Source: Dastarcus helophoroides (Eukaryota > Arthropoda > Insecta > Coleoptera > Bothrideridae). From it: a stretch of 64,000 bases of DNA. Made by a program: the position numbers and the translations under genes. This document shows positions 45,816-56,495 of this stretch, piece by piece. The notes under the pieces are model-generated. The model was not told the origin of the DNA and did not search any database. It saw nothing but the letters and a program-made list of their open reading frames with translations. Location: the NCBI GenBank assembly GCA_028583605.1, contig CM053331.1, forward strand, positions 40,181,283 to 40,245,282, given 5' to 3'. Positions within the stretch are counted from its first letter, which is position 1. Every line of letters starts with the position of its first letter.

Positions 45816-46850
45816 ATACGTATTTCGCGAAGTTTTGACTTTTTCTTTAATTTCGACTTTCTTTCACAAACTTTGCCTTTTTTTCCAAGTTTTGACTTTT
45901 ATGAAGTAATCTGGACTTTTCGAAAGATTTTCACATTTTCGAAAAATGGTTTTTGTTTCAAAATTAGAACTTTTTCAAATACTCGTTTTTTCAGAATTTT
46001 CACCTTCTTTGAAAATTTCTACCTTTTATCATCATCTTCAGAGATACGTATTTCTCGAAGTTTTGACTTTTTCTTTAATTCCGACTTTTTTTCACAAACT
46101 TTGCCTTTTTTTCCAAGTTTCGACTTTTATGAAGTAATCTGGACTTTTCGAAAGATTTTCACTTTTTTCGAAAAATGGTTTTTGTTTCAAAATTAGAACT
46201 TTTTCAAATACTCGTTTTTTCAGAATTTTCACCTTCTTTGAAAATTTCTACCTTTTATCATCATCTTCAGAGATACGTATTTCTCGAAGTTTTGACTTTT
46301 TCTTTAATTCCGACTTTTTTTCACAAACTTTGCCTTTTTTTCCAAGTTTCGACTTTTATGAAATAATCTGGACTTTTCGAAAGATTTTCACATTTTTCGA
46401 AAAATGGTTTTTGTTTCAAAATTAGAACTTTTTCAAATACTCGTTTTTTCAGAATTTTCACCTTCTTTGAAAATGTCTACCTTTTATCATCATCTTCAGA
46501 GATACGTATTTCTCGAAGTTTTGACTTTTTCTTTAATTCCGACTTTTTTTCACAAACTTTGCCTTTTTTTTCAAGTTTCGACTTTTATGAAGTAATCTGG
46601 ACTTTTCGAAAGATTTTCACTTTTTTCGAAAAATGGTTTTTGTTTCAAAATTAGAACTTTTTCAAATACTCGTTTTTTCAGAATTTTCACCTTCTTTCAA
46701 AATTTTTAACTTTTATCATCATCTTCAGAGATACGTATTTCTCGAAGTTTTGACTTCTTCTTTAATTCCGACTTTTTTCACAAACTTTGCCTTTTTTTCC
46801 AAGTTTCGACTTTTATGAAGTAATCTGGACTTTTCGAAATCGATTTTCAC
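45811..46850 (+). repeat. 229-bp tandem array seeded by the fold-back element end
   Basis: About 4.5 units with an exact 229-bp period; the word ATGGTTTTTGTTTCAAAATT starts at 45946, 46175, 46404 and 46633. Each unit opens with ATCATCTTCAGAGATACGTA, whose first half is the end of the fold-back element immediately to the left. The remainder is AT-rich TTTCGACTTTT-type repeat. The repeating 63-codon frames are by-products. Confidence 0.95.
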
Positions 46851-47738
46851 TTTTTTCGAAAAATGGACTTCTTTCAAAATTACGAATTTTTAAAATACTC
46901 GAGTTTTTTCAGAATTTTCACCCTTTTTGAAAATTTCTAACTTTTATCATCAAAATTTCAAGTTTTTCAAAGTTATTTCCAGAATTTGAACTCTTTTCGA
47001 AAATTCTCTTTCTTCAAAAGTTCGAATTTTATTGAAAGCTTCCGACATTTTTTCAAAAATGTTTTGAAAGTGTTGACTGTTTTCTTGAAACTTCGAATTT
47101 TTGTAACTTCAGCTTTTTAAGAAAATTCATTGAAAGTGTTAAATTTTTTTGAACAATCTAACTTTCTAAATTGCGAATTTTTAAACTTTTAACGAATTCT
47201 ATAAAACGAATTTGAGACTTAACTTAATTTCGACTTTAAAGCTGGCATTTTGAAAGGAAGCTTTTTGCAAGTTTTGATTAAAAAGTTTCAAAAAAAAGTC
47301 GAAATTTAGAAGAATATTCGAGAAATAACAATTTCGAAAAAAGGACACAAACAAAATTTTACCTTCAGTTTAGAAATTACGAATTTAAATCAAAATGTTG
47401 CAAAATATTTTTTTAATCATTTTAAAGTTTCTTCTTGAAATAGTCATTTCCAAACCTTGTCTTTCAATTAAAAATTTCGAAAAACAGTTTGTAGAAATTC
47501 GACCTCAATCCCTTCATTGAGACCTTAGGCTAGACATTTTAACTCTAGATATGCAACCTCAACTTTAAATTCAAAAATGATTCATAAGAAGACAAAATGG
47601 GCAAAAATTTTAATAAATTTGTGTAGAGACACCTTCATTAACTTAGCTCTCAATGCGTATGGTCAACTTTAAATACAATCACGTGTATTATTAATTGCAT
47701 ACATTTTAAGTAATTTTTAATGTCTATTTTACCACCTT
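46851..47738. repeat. AT-rich degenerate repeat
   Basis: Diverging continuation of the TTCGACTTTT-type sequence up to about 47500, then ordinary AT-rich DNA. Nothing gene-like. Confidence 0.6.
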
Positions 47739-48812
47739 AGAGGCTGAATTTTAAAAAATTTTTCCTTAATGCTCACCTACGTATTATGGAGAGCAGCTGT
47801 GAAAAATTTCATATTCCTAGGTTCACTCGTTTAAGCTGTAAGTTGTCTGTCAGTCAGTGCTTAGAGATTTATTAAATAGATTTCTACACTAGAACATTTC
47901 ACTGCTTCATAAATCGCCAAAAAATCGCGCAAAAATCGCGCAAAAATCGCCCAAAAATCGAAAATATTTGCCTTTTAGGAATATGCAAGAAGAATGCAAC
48001 CTAGACTACAAATTCATGCAGCCCTCCAGGCGGCGTGTATAGTGAATCATAGGTAGCTGAACTAAAGTTGAAACACTGCCACCTAGCAAAGCGCTTGCTC
48101 TCTAGGAGAGTTCCCAGAAGACAAGGATTTTATAATGCACAGACCAATAGGTTTGAACATTTATTAGATTCGAAGTTTGGAAACCAAATATCGGTTTCGA
48201 TCTTGTTAGATCTCGTCAGTTTGGTATATCCAACTCGAATGCTACTTGAACTTGTACTAGAGGCTGAATTTTGAAAAATCTTTCCTTAAGGCTCACCTAC
48301 GTATTACGGGGAGCAGCTGTGAAAAATTTCATATACCTAGATTCACTCGTTTAAACTATCAGTTGTCTGTCAGTCAGTGCTTAGAGATTTATTAAATAGA
48401 TTTCTACACTAGAACATTTCACTGCTTCATAAATCGCCAAAAAATCGCGCAAAAATTGCGCTTAATCGCGCAAAAGTCGCGCAAAAATCGCGCAAAAATC
48501 GCCCAAAAATCGAAAATATTTGCCTTTTAGGAATATGCAAGAAGAATGCAACCTAGACTACAAATTCATGCAGCCCTCCAGGCGGCGTGTATAGTGAATC
48601 ATAGGTAGCTGAACTAAAGTTGAAACACTGCCACCTAGCGAAGCGCTTGCTCTCTAGGAGAGTTCCCAGAAGACAAGGATTTTATAATGCAGAGACCAAT
48701 AGGTTTGAACATTTATTCGATTCGTAGTTTGTAAACCAAATACCGGTTTCGATCTTGTTAGATCTCGTCAGTTTGGTATATCCAACTCGAATGCTACTTG
48801 AACTTGTACGTA
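47739..48812 (+). repeat. tandem duplication of a ~520-bp repeat with TCGCGCAAAAA minisatellite
   Basis: Unit 1 starts at TAGAGGCTGAATTTTAAAAA and unit 2 at 48259. The period is 520 bp at the start and 552 bp after a (TCGCGCAAAAA)n tract that is longer in unit 2 (about 48433-48512) than in unit 1 (about 47924-47960). Shared landmarks are CAGCCCTCCAGGCGGCGTGT and CCGGTTTCGATCTTGTTAGA. The 68-codon frame at 48068 is present only in unit 1 and is not a gene. Confidence 0.9.
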
Positions 48813-48845
48813 CTAATACCTGTATTTACTTGTCGGAACATTCTA

Positions 48846-48932
48846 ACGAGATCTAACAAGATCGAAACCGGCATTTGGTTTCCAAACTTCGAATATAATA
48901 AATGTTCAAACCTACTGGTCTGTGCATTATAG
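48846..48932 (-). repeat. inverted partial copy of the same repeat
   Basis: AACGAGATCTAACAAGATCG through CTACTGGTCTGTGCATT is the reverse complement of 48684-48768, forming a hairpin with a spacer of about 77 bp. The same inverted arrangement occurs in miniature at 4018-4083. Confidence 0.85.
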
Positions 48933-49113
48933 GATTTTAGGAATACAAAAGCTGTGATGTTTAGATTTCAAATCAATATAAAGTTTCAATTTTCAAGCTT
49001 TCGTAATCTCTCTGTAAGTTAAGCTTAACACTTCTAAAGGTTTCTAAAGAAAAAATGGTTTTGATATTCCTATAGATTCTTTTGATGCCATTAGTCGCCC
49101 ACTAGCCCTGAAC

Positions 49114-51429
49114 CAGGCACGTAGCCAGGATTTTCGTTCGGGGAGGGTCCAACTTCCCCCTTTTTTTATGTTAGAGACATAAACTTCTTCGAAATGAGCA
49201 ATATTGCAAATTTTAAAGAAAACGTCTTGGTTTTTTACTTAGTGCTCATTTTTTACTTTTGCGTAAAATTTCCAATCTTAACTTCGAAATTTGAACTATA
49301 ATTTGAAACTCTCAAGTTCGACTTTAGTCTCGATATTTAAATCTTTCAAATCCAGTCTATCTCGACATTTTGAAAAAAAAAAATTAAAATTACCCAGTAT
49401 TTTTTTCAAAATACGTGATTTTTGAACTTTTCAGTAACAGCTTCAAATTTCAGATCAAAGACGAAATTGGGAATATTAGATATTATGATGAAATAAAAAA
49501 ATTTCAATAGAAGCTTCCATTTTAATTTGTAATTTCGATTTTTGTCGAAACTTTAAATTTATTTTAGAAAGGAAAAGGGTGAATCTAAAAATCTTCAGGA
49601 AAAGCAGAAATTTGGACGAAAAATTAAGAGGATGAAAAAAGAAAAGAACTTTATCAAAGAAAATCCAGGAGCTTCAAAGTTAAAGTCATTTTTTTTTTAA
49701 ATAAAAATGTTGAGTTTACCGAAATATTTAGAAAAAATTTAAATATTGAGAAAAAACCGAAAATTTTCTGATGAAGCAAAAATGTTGGGGTTAAACTAGA
49801 ATTTTTTTAAAGTAGAAATTTCGTGACTAGAATTAGAATTTAAAAAATTAAAGCATACAATTTTTAGTGCAAAGCGAAAAATTTAGAAAAGAAATAAAAA
49901 AAAACTGAAAATTTAAAATAAAGATCTGTAGAAAAATTTAAAATTTTAAACAAAAAAAAACGCAAACATTATAAAAAATAGTTCTAGTTAAACTGAAAAT
50001 TTTAAGAAAACCAAAATTTATAAAATCAATTTTTTAGAAATTTCGATTTTAAAGTCCAAATGGAAAAATAAAAATGTTGATATTTCTAAAAAAATTGAAA
50101 CACAGAACTTGTCCCCTGAAACCAAGAAAAATTAAAAAACACAACAAAGGTTGCTCTAACGCGTTTCGACAGCTTGGCTGTCGAAACGCGTTAGAGCAAC
50201 CTTTGTTGTGTTTTTTAATTTTTCTTGGTTTCAGGGGACAAGTTCTGTTTCAATTTTTGAAGATAACCAAGGACCAGTCCGTTCCATCAAACTTATTGAT
50301 ATTTCTAAATTATTTCAAAATCTTAAATAAAAATTAAGTCTTAAAAACATCAAAAGTTGGAATTTCAAATGAAAATTTTGTTTAAATAAAAGGAAAATTA
50401 AAAGTCCAAACTTGAATTAAAAAAAAGTGTATATTTTTAAACTAAAATGAATATTTTAAAAATAATGTCAAAATGCGTATAAATATGTTTATCAAAAGAG
50501 AGAAATCTCTGAAAAAGTTGAAATGTCGAATTTGAATCAAAAATTAAAAGAAAATTGAAAGAATTTTACAAAAGAAGTTGATATTTCGAAAATTTCTAAA
50601 AATAATCGAAATGTAGAAAAACGTTGCAATATATAAAAAATTTATTAATCAAAAGTAAAACATTTTTGAGAAAAAACACCAGAATTCGACAAAAAATCAT
50701 TTATACGTCCTTGGAATTTAAAAAACTAAATTAATGAAATCAATTATGTGCGCATAGAGACGTAAAATTGAAGAAAATAATTTCAAATTTTCAATTTAAA
50801 GTCGGAATTTTGTTAAATTAACAAAATTTCTAGCAAATATTCTGCAGAAAATATGACACATTAATTATTTTTACGTACTCGTCTCTTTTATTTTATTTTT
50901 TTTCATTTTGGTAATTAGTAAAAATAAAGAATAAAATCTAAATTTGACAAATAAAAACGTGAAACTTACCAAAGAAAAATTTCCTTATATCCATTTTAAG
51001 TTCGTGTTTAATTTAACACCGATTAAAAGTCCACTTGTCGACTAAATCTTAACTCGTGCCATAATCATGATTTGTATTGTATTTCCTATGGCAATTTGGC
51101 AATATGAAATATGAGCTAATATAATAAAGTAGATTAGGTACAAGAATATGTCCTTTGAGTGCAATGCCGCTGCTGCACGTACGTGACGATTGAAGCATAT
51201 ATTGGGAAGCCTTGAGCTCACTGCCAATTTTTCTTAAAATGCCTACATGGCGATTTTGCTTATCATAAACCTAGTAGTTAGCAATTTCGGAAATTATTTA
51301 CATGCTTAAATATACAATCAACCATTTTACTACTGATATTTCAATTCGTATCATCGTAAATTTTTTGGGGAATATTCATTTCGGGGGGGGGTCCGGACCC
51401 CTTGGACCCCCCCCCTGGCTACGTGCTTG
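49114..51429. mobile_element. non-autonomous hAT-like element, 2.3 kb, 8-bp TSD
   Basis: Flanked by CCCTGAAC at 49106-49113 and 51430-51437. The termini are inverted: CAGGCACGTAGCCAGG on the left and the complement of CCTGGCTACGTGCTTG on the right, next to G/C runs. An 8-bp duplication and short terminal inverted repeats fit the hAT superfamily. The interior (49150-51000) is AT-rich GAAATTT-type repeat with no transposase frame. It also carries a nested fold-back retroelement (50091-50295), so it must depend on a transposase elsewhere. Confidence 0.85.
50091..50295. mobile_element. fold-back retroelement nested in the hAT-like element, 14-bp TSD
   Basis: A 205-bp insertion flanked by TTGATATTTCTAAA at 50077-50090 and 50296-50309. 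The arms join in a perfect palindrome at CGCGTTTCGACAGC-TTG-GCTGTCGAAACGCG, so the CTTCAG half of the hammerhead-like core is lost here. The right end extends through TTCCATCAAACTTA. Confidence 0.9.
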
Positions 51430-51498
51430 CCCTGAACGTCTTCTGGATTTCACCTCGCAACTCTGAGGAATAACTTTGAAGATTTAGAAAATCTTTTG

Positions 51499-51664
51499 AA
51501 ATACAAATGTTATCTCCTGCAACCAAGAAAGATTAAAAAATACAACAAAGGTCTGCTCTAACGCGTTTCGATAGCCTATCATCTTCTTCTGTTTTTTAAT
51601 CGTTCTTGGTTTCAGGGGACAAAATTTGTATTTCAATTTTTAAAGATAACCAACGATCAACAAA
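51499..51664. mobile_element. fold-back retroelement, 11-bp TSD
   Basis: A 166-bp diverged copy between AAAATCTTTTG repeats at 51488-51498 and 51665-51675. The central hairpin is GATAG/CTATC without a loop remnant, again with both strands changed together compared with the 21.8-kb copy. The right end is divergent (CCAACGATCAAC). Confidence 0.8.
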
Positions 51665-51698
51665 AAAATCTTTTGGATCAAAAGTCTAGATCTAGCTT

Positions 51699-51852
51699 TG
51701 GATTCTGGATTTAATGTGGGTTGCCTAAAGTTTAGGCCAGCACTTGGGCCACCTTTTCTGGGCCCATTGTGCCTTAAGGTGATTAAGGTGTTCTTGGTCA
51801 TTCATTTAGCCACCAATCTTGTTGTGAAACTGCAGAACGCCCCTTGGATGCT
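51699..51852 (-). mobile_element. LINE 3' tail, third copy
   Basis: GGATTCTGGATTTAATGTGG through CAGAACGCCCCTTGGATG matches 11649-11803 at the 3' UTR of the RNase H-bearing LINE, in the same orientation. It is 5'-truncated just before coding sequence. I see no convincing target duplication. Confidence 0.85.
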
Positions 51853-52150
51853 TTAAAGGCAGCATTTTTCCAAGATTAGGTCTTAGAGGCTGATTGGAAA
51901 ACTGTGTTTAGGTTTCCAAAGAAATATTAAGACGAATCACTAGATTTAATAGGATGCTTAGACATTTTTTTAATTTTAAAAGAAGACTGATGGTTTCTTG
52001 ATCCTTAAAGTCAAATTTGGGGAAATTTTTGGATCTAAATAGAAATCCAAAGAAACTACAAGTATTTAGGGAGTGATTGGAAGAGATTAAAAAAAATTCC
52101 CGATTTTGAAAGCGAATTATCAAATCTTTAGAGAGAATTTTTAAGAAATA
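51853..52150 (-). repeat. degenerate copy of the 22-27 kb satellite family, reversed
   Basis: AGAAGACTGATGGTTTCTTGA and AATTTGGGGAAATTTTTGGA are reverse-complement matches to the CTTTAAAGATCAAGAAA and CCCCAAGTTTTATTTT parts of the 398-bp unit. A 71-codon frame here is a repeat translation. Confidence 0.6.
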
Positions 52151-52159
52151 TTTAGATTC

Positions 52160-53800
52160 ATGTAATTACTGAAGTTTATTGTTATTCTACACATACTAGA
52201 ATACTCGATATCTCAAAGGCTTATAATGTTACGTATCTCTTTAATAACTTTAATGACTTGTAAACCTTCGACAGACGTCTTAAACCACTTCTGCTGCGTA
52301 TCTATATAATAATCTCGCGAGAACATCAAGTAAACAACTTTTTAAGATTCCATTTTTTTTAGAAACGGCAATAGCTAGGAAGTTTTTGCTTTGGATTTCG
52401 TGGGTAGTTGACAAATAGCATCTAACCAACAAACGTTAACGTTATCGTGTTCTAAATACCTGAAACACAATTCGAGTTGTCCAAAAGATGGCGAGTAAAT
52501 GAGCCTGAAGCGAATTTCGACTCATACAAAAATGGTGGATGCGCCGGGCAAATTTAAATTAGTTTCGTTTGCCTAACTTAACATTTTCACAAGAGGCAAC
52601 CTGAGTTACATAATTCGGAAACAAATTAAAGTATTTTAGTGAACTTTTTTAAAACATCTCAAAATACTGTTACGTGTTACCAGTTCAAACAATTCAAACA
52701 TTGTGTTAACAAATTTTATTTGACGAAACAATTTATAACAACTTATTGCAACCGTTATAAAACTTAATGTACAGCTGACTACTTTAGGATGCAATTGCTG
52801 AAGTATATTATTATTTCACATATACCAGAATACCCGATATCTCGAAGTCTTATAATGTTACGTATCTCTTTAATAGTTTTAATGACTTGTAAAACATTGA
52901 CAGACGTCTCGAACCTATAAGTGATCTCTTCTGCTGCGTATTTTTCTAATAATCTCGAGTAAACATCAAGTAAACAACTCCACACATACTAGAATACTCG
53001 ATATCTCGAAGTCTTATAATGTTACGTATCTGTTTAATAACTTGTAATGACTTGTAAACCTTCGACAGACGTCTTAAACCTCTTCTACTGCGTTTCTGTA
53101 TAATATTCTCGAGGGAACATCAAGTAAACAACTTTTTAAGATTCCATTTTTCTTAGAAACGGCAATATCTAGGAAGTTTTTGCTTTGGATTTCGTAGGTA
53201 GTCGACAAATAGCTTGTAAACAACAAACGTCAACGTTGTCGTGTTCTAAATACCTGACACACAACTCGAGTTGTCCAAAAGATGGCGAGTAAACGAGCCT
53301 GAAGCGAATTTCAACTCATACAAAAATGGTGGATGCGCCGGGCAAAATTAAATTAGATTCGTCGCCTAACTCAACATTTTCACAGGAGGCAACATGAGTT
53401 ACATAATTCGGAAACAAATTGAAGTATTTTAGTGAACTTTTTAAAACATGTCAAAATACTGTTACGTGTTACCAGTTCGCACAATTCAGACCATGTGTTA
53501 ACAAGTTTTATTTGACGAAACAATTTATAAGAACTTATTGGAACCGGTATAACACTTAGTGTACAGCTGACTACTTTAGGATGCAACTACTGAAGTATAT
53601 TGTTATTTCACACATACCAGAATACTCGATATCTCGAAGTTTTATAATGTTACGTACCTCTTTAATAATTTTAATGACTTGTAAACCTTTGACAGACGCC
53701 TCAAACCTTTTCTGCTGCGTATCTGTCTAATAAACTCGACTGATCATCAAGTAAACAACTTTTTAACTTCACAGTCCGTTACAGTACATATTCAGTTGCC
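52160..53800 (-). repeat. ~620-bp tandem repeat, left inverted arm
   Basis: Units start near CTGAAGTATATTATTATT at about 52169, 52797 and 53588 (spacing 628 and 791, the latter with a 160-bp internal duplication at 52981). Landmarks are CGATATCTCGAAGTCTTATA, AACATCAAGTAAACAAC, TGGTGGATGCGCCGGGC and GTTACGTGTTACCAGTTC. A reverse-oriented set lies at 56500-58195. Recurrent 68-codon frames (about 80-90% identical between loci) follow the repeat and have no known domain. Confidence 0.85.
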
Positions 53801-53934
53801 TATTTTTCTTTGGAAATCAGAATTTTTATTTTAAAAACGTTAACAACAGATTGGAAGCTTCAATGAAATCTTTAGAATGTTTAAGGATATTTTAAAAAAG
53901 CTATGAGAAATGTATTGTGAGATGAGAACAGTAG

Positions 53935-54060
53935 ATGAGAACAGTAGCTATGATGGACGGGTTCTAACCCAGGGGGCACTTAATTTGCACCCCACGCCTC
54001 GTTAATCTCGTCTTAAAAATGGTTAAAGTTCGCTTTGGTAGCATTTAATTTGCACCCAAT
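53935..54060 (+). repeat. dispersed SINE-like repeat, copy 5
   Basis: GGGTTCTAACCCAGGGGGCA and CTTAATTTGCACCC are the reverse complement of the copies at 18.8 and 21.5 kb. A second partial core, CATTTAATTTGCACCCAATG, follows at 54042, suggesting a tandem or double insertion. Confidence 0.65.
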
Positions 54061-55240
54061 GTTCTCTTACATTAGATCCCCGAAGTTTATCTCAATCTAT
54101 CTTCAGAAATCTGAAAGATTACGTATAGATAGTCACACAAGTTAAACGCGATTAGTAAATTGGGAAAATGATTAAGTTACCAATGGTAAAATATTAAGGT
54201 GTAACTCGTTATTAATTAATTATTAACTGCTAGGTCATATCTCATTTCAGGAGGCAGATGCCCATGGCAGAGGCAACCTAATAGGGCACTCGTGTCGCGA
54301 CAGAGTTAAATCGATTAGGGATGGTTGTCATTTACAACAAGTCGCCAACGTATGTGAAACACACAACCACATATATTATCCCCAGAAACTGTCGTTTGTT
54401 AATTCGACGCCCCCACCATTCGAAGATAAATCCAACAATTTAATACATCGACATTAATAGCGCATATCGAAGAACAAACACCCAAATAACAAGGGAAATC
54501 ACGTCTACTTGAAAATTTAGGATGCAGAATTAGCAACTCGTCGGAATGTTGTATCAATTCATTATAGAACGCTCCCGGAATCCCCGGCCTTACGAAAATA
54601 TGAAATACGATTTGCGTAATTTATAGTTGAAAGCTCGCAAATTATTCCGAACTGCTCAAGTTCCCTCTAGATTCACTATTTGCCAGCGCCACTGAATTCG
54701 AATTTACGACGGCTTAATTGAGAAACTAAATCATAAGCGGGCAATCTCTAAAACGTTGAGCAATCTCTAAAACGTTGAAGGCGAAAAAAAATTCAGCAGC
54801 GGAAATCCAGCGCTTATTAAATTCGATTCCAACTAAATAATTAGAAGAGGAAGAAACGTGATCCTAAAATGGGACATGGCTTGAGTTCGAGCGTATGTCT
54901 CTCGAGCGCTTTTTTGTAGTGGCGACATCGGAGTGACAGCGCGTCAACTTCAATCTGTTTTCCCACCTTTGGACGCGTACCGCTCTCGGGGGCTGATAAA
55001 AAACGAACGGAAGTATCCAGTGATCGATGTTTGTTTATTCAAAGTTTTGTTAAATAGGATTTATTTTCGTTTCAACTAGGGCGCGCCATATGGTAAATTT
55101 TTTGTGGTCGAGTTCGTGTGGAATTTTCAGCGACATACCTGCAGGCTGTCGGCGAAATTTATCGCTCGGTGTATTGTGCTGGGGCCGAAGCAGGGACACG
55201 TAACAACTTTTCACAGTCAAGGTTCAAATCTCACGGGATT
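54061..55240. other. unique island upstream of a candidate exon
   Basis: Mixed-composition DNA becoming CpG-richer from 54880 onward (for example TCTCGAGCGCTTTT, GACAGCGCGTCAAC, GGACGCGTACCGCTCTCG), as expected near a promoter. No clear TATA box. A perfect donor, CGA|GTAAGT, at 55244-55249 could end a non-coding first exon. No protein-coding frame. Confidence 0.4.
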
Positions 55241-55262
55241 CGAGTAAGTTTAATCGAGAAAT

Positions 55263-55438
55263 ATGTCGTCCGGCGCAGATAAATTTGTGAAGCTCGCAAG
55301 TTTTATTGAAATAAATGACAATGGCGTGACAACTTTCATAGACAGAAACGATATTGATCGATTGTGTTGCTTCGAAAGCAGCACACGGATTTGGTGCATT
55401 CGAGAAAATTTTAGTAGAAAAATCACTTACAGCAGATG
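55263..55438 (+). CDS. candidate first coding exon of an unknown host gene (58 codons to a splice donor)
   Basis: An ATG at 55263 follows an in-frame TAA twelve bases upstream, so this is the first possible start. The frame runs MSSGADKFVKLASFIEINDN… through …RLCCFESSTRIWCIRENF… to ATG|GTAAGG, a good donor with GT at 55439-55440. Without splicing it stops two bases later (TAA 55440-55442, 59 codons). Composition is protein-like: mixed charged and hydrophobic residues, three Cys, two Trp and no low-complexity run. It lies just downstream of a CpG-richer, promoter-like stretch and between two inverted satellite arms. I do not recognise the protein. The next exon is not identifiable, so the intron may extend far or the gene may leave the window. 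A competing donor at 55244 would place this ATG inside an intron. Confidence 0.4.
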
Positions 55439-55442
55439 GTAA

Positions 55443-56495
55443 GGATTTAAGTAGTGTGTAATAATGGAGTTATTAAAAAAAATGTAATTTAAACCTCAGA
55501 AGCTTTAAAAGAATACACAGATGACAAAACAATTAAGGAACATTAAATTTGGTTGCTAGTGCAAATAAAAAAAAATTGGCTGCCGACAGAAGTGAAAACT
55601 TTAAACTATTACATAACAGTGCTTTCTTTTGGAATTTTTAAATTAATTGTAATATAAAAAATAAAAATTTCATAATTTCTAATTCTTATATCTTTCATTA
55701 TGATATACGATCTAGTTTTTGTTTATTATGTCCTTGTCTATTGTCTGTGTGGTATTACAGGAACGAGAATTCAACTTTAATCTCGCACGCCTTATAATTA
55801 AATTAAAACGCTGCATATTATACACACTTTTTACGTATTTAGCTGAACTTATATATTGTAAGCGTAAGGATAGGTTATCAAGCGAGTTAATCGTTTAATT
55901 GAACAATATGGCGTTAAGAATGCGTTTTCTTAACTCTTAATGAAAATAGAAAAAAAAGAGAAGAAACGATACCAGAAATACCAAATAATGAAATTTACAA
56001 GAAATAATTTAAACATTCTCTCTTGCAACCCCCAAATGATAGATCGGTCGTTTTCTGTTTCCGTTTGCTAATAATAATTCCTGTTGTGTGTTGGGCGCGT
56101 CTGTAAACGGTCGAATTCTGCGGCGACCTCGATAAATAACCGAGTGACGATATTTATCCTAGTTGATATTCCCCCGGCATTACGGAACAGGAAATTATTT
56201 TTCCGCTTTATAATATTCCCAGGCAATGTACAGCTCGCATAGTAAATAGGATTTGATTTCGCGCCTTCTACCTCTACGTTAATGCGACCCCTAACGTGAA
56301 AACATAATAAAGCTGTAAAATTCCGCGCTCGTAGTTTCCTAACACAATCAGATGCGTCGATGGAGGCAAAAGATAATTGGGGATTTCATATTACGCTCGA
56401 GAGGACAAAATTGTGCATTTTTTATAAATAGGGTTGAAAAATGAACAAAATAAGGGCGCGCCAAATGTCAATTTTTTAAGGTATCTGTTGTTAAT
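55443..56495. other. putative intron or intergenic DNA
   Basis: AT-rich sequence after the candidate donor. There is an ambiguous satellite-like word, AAGGATAGGTTATCAAGCG, near 55866, resembling the 28-43 kb monomer. No further exon could be supported. Confidence 0.4.

Noticed and set aside
45873..46818. Repeated 61-63-codon frames starting MVFVSKLELFQILVFSEF
   Set aside because: They are one per 229-bp tandem unit, which is AT-rich non-coding repeat.
47924..48512. CRISPR-like array at the TCGCGCAAAAA repeats
   Set aside because: The 11-bp units are directly adjacent without spacers, in eukaryotic repeat DNA. It is a simple minisatellite.
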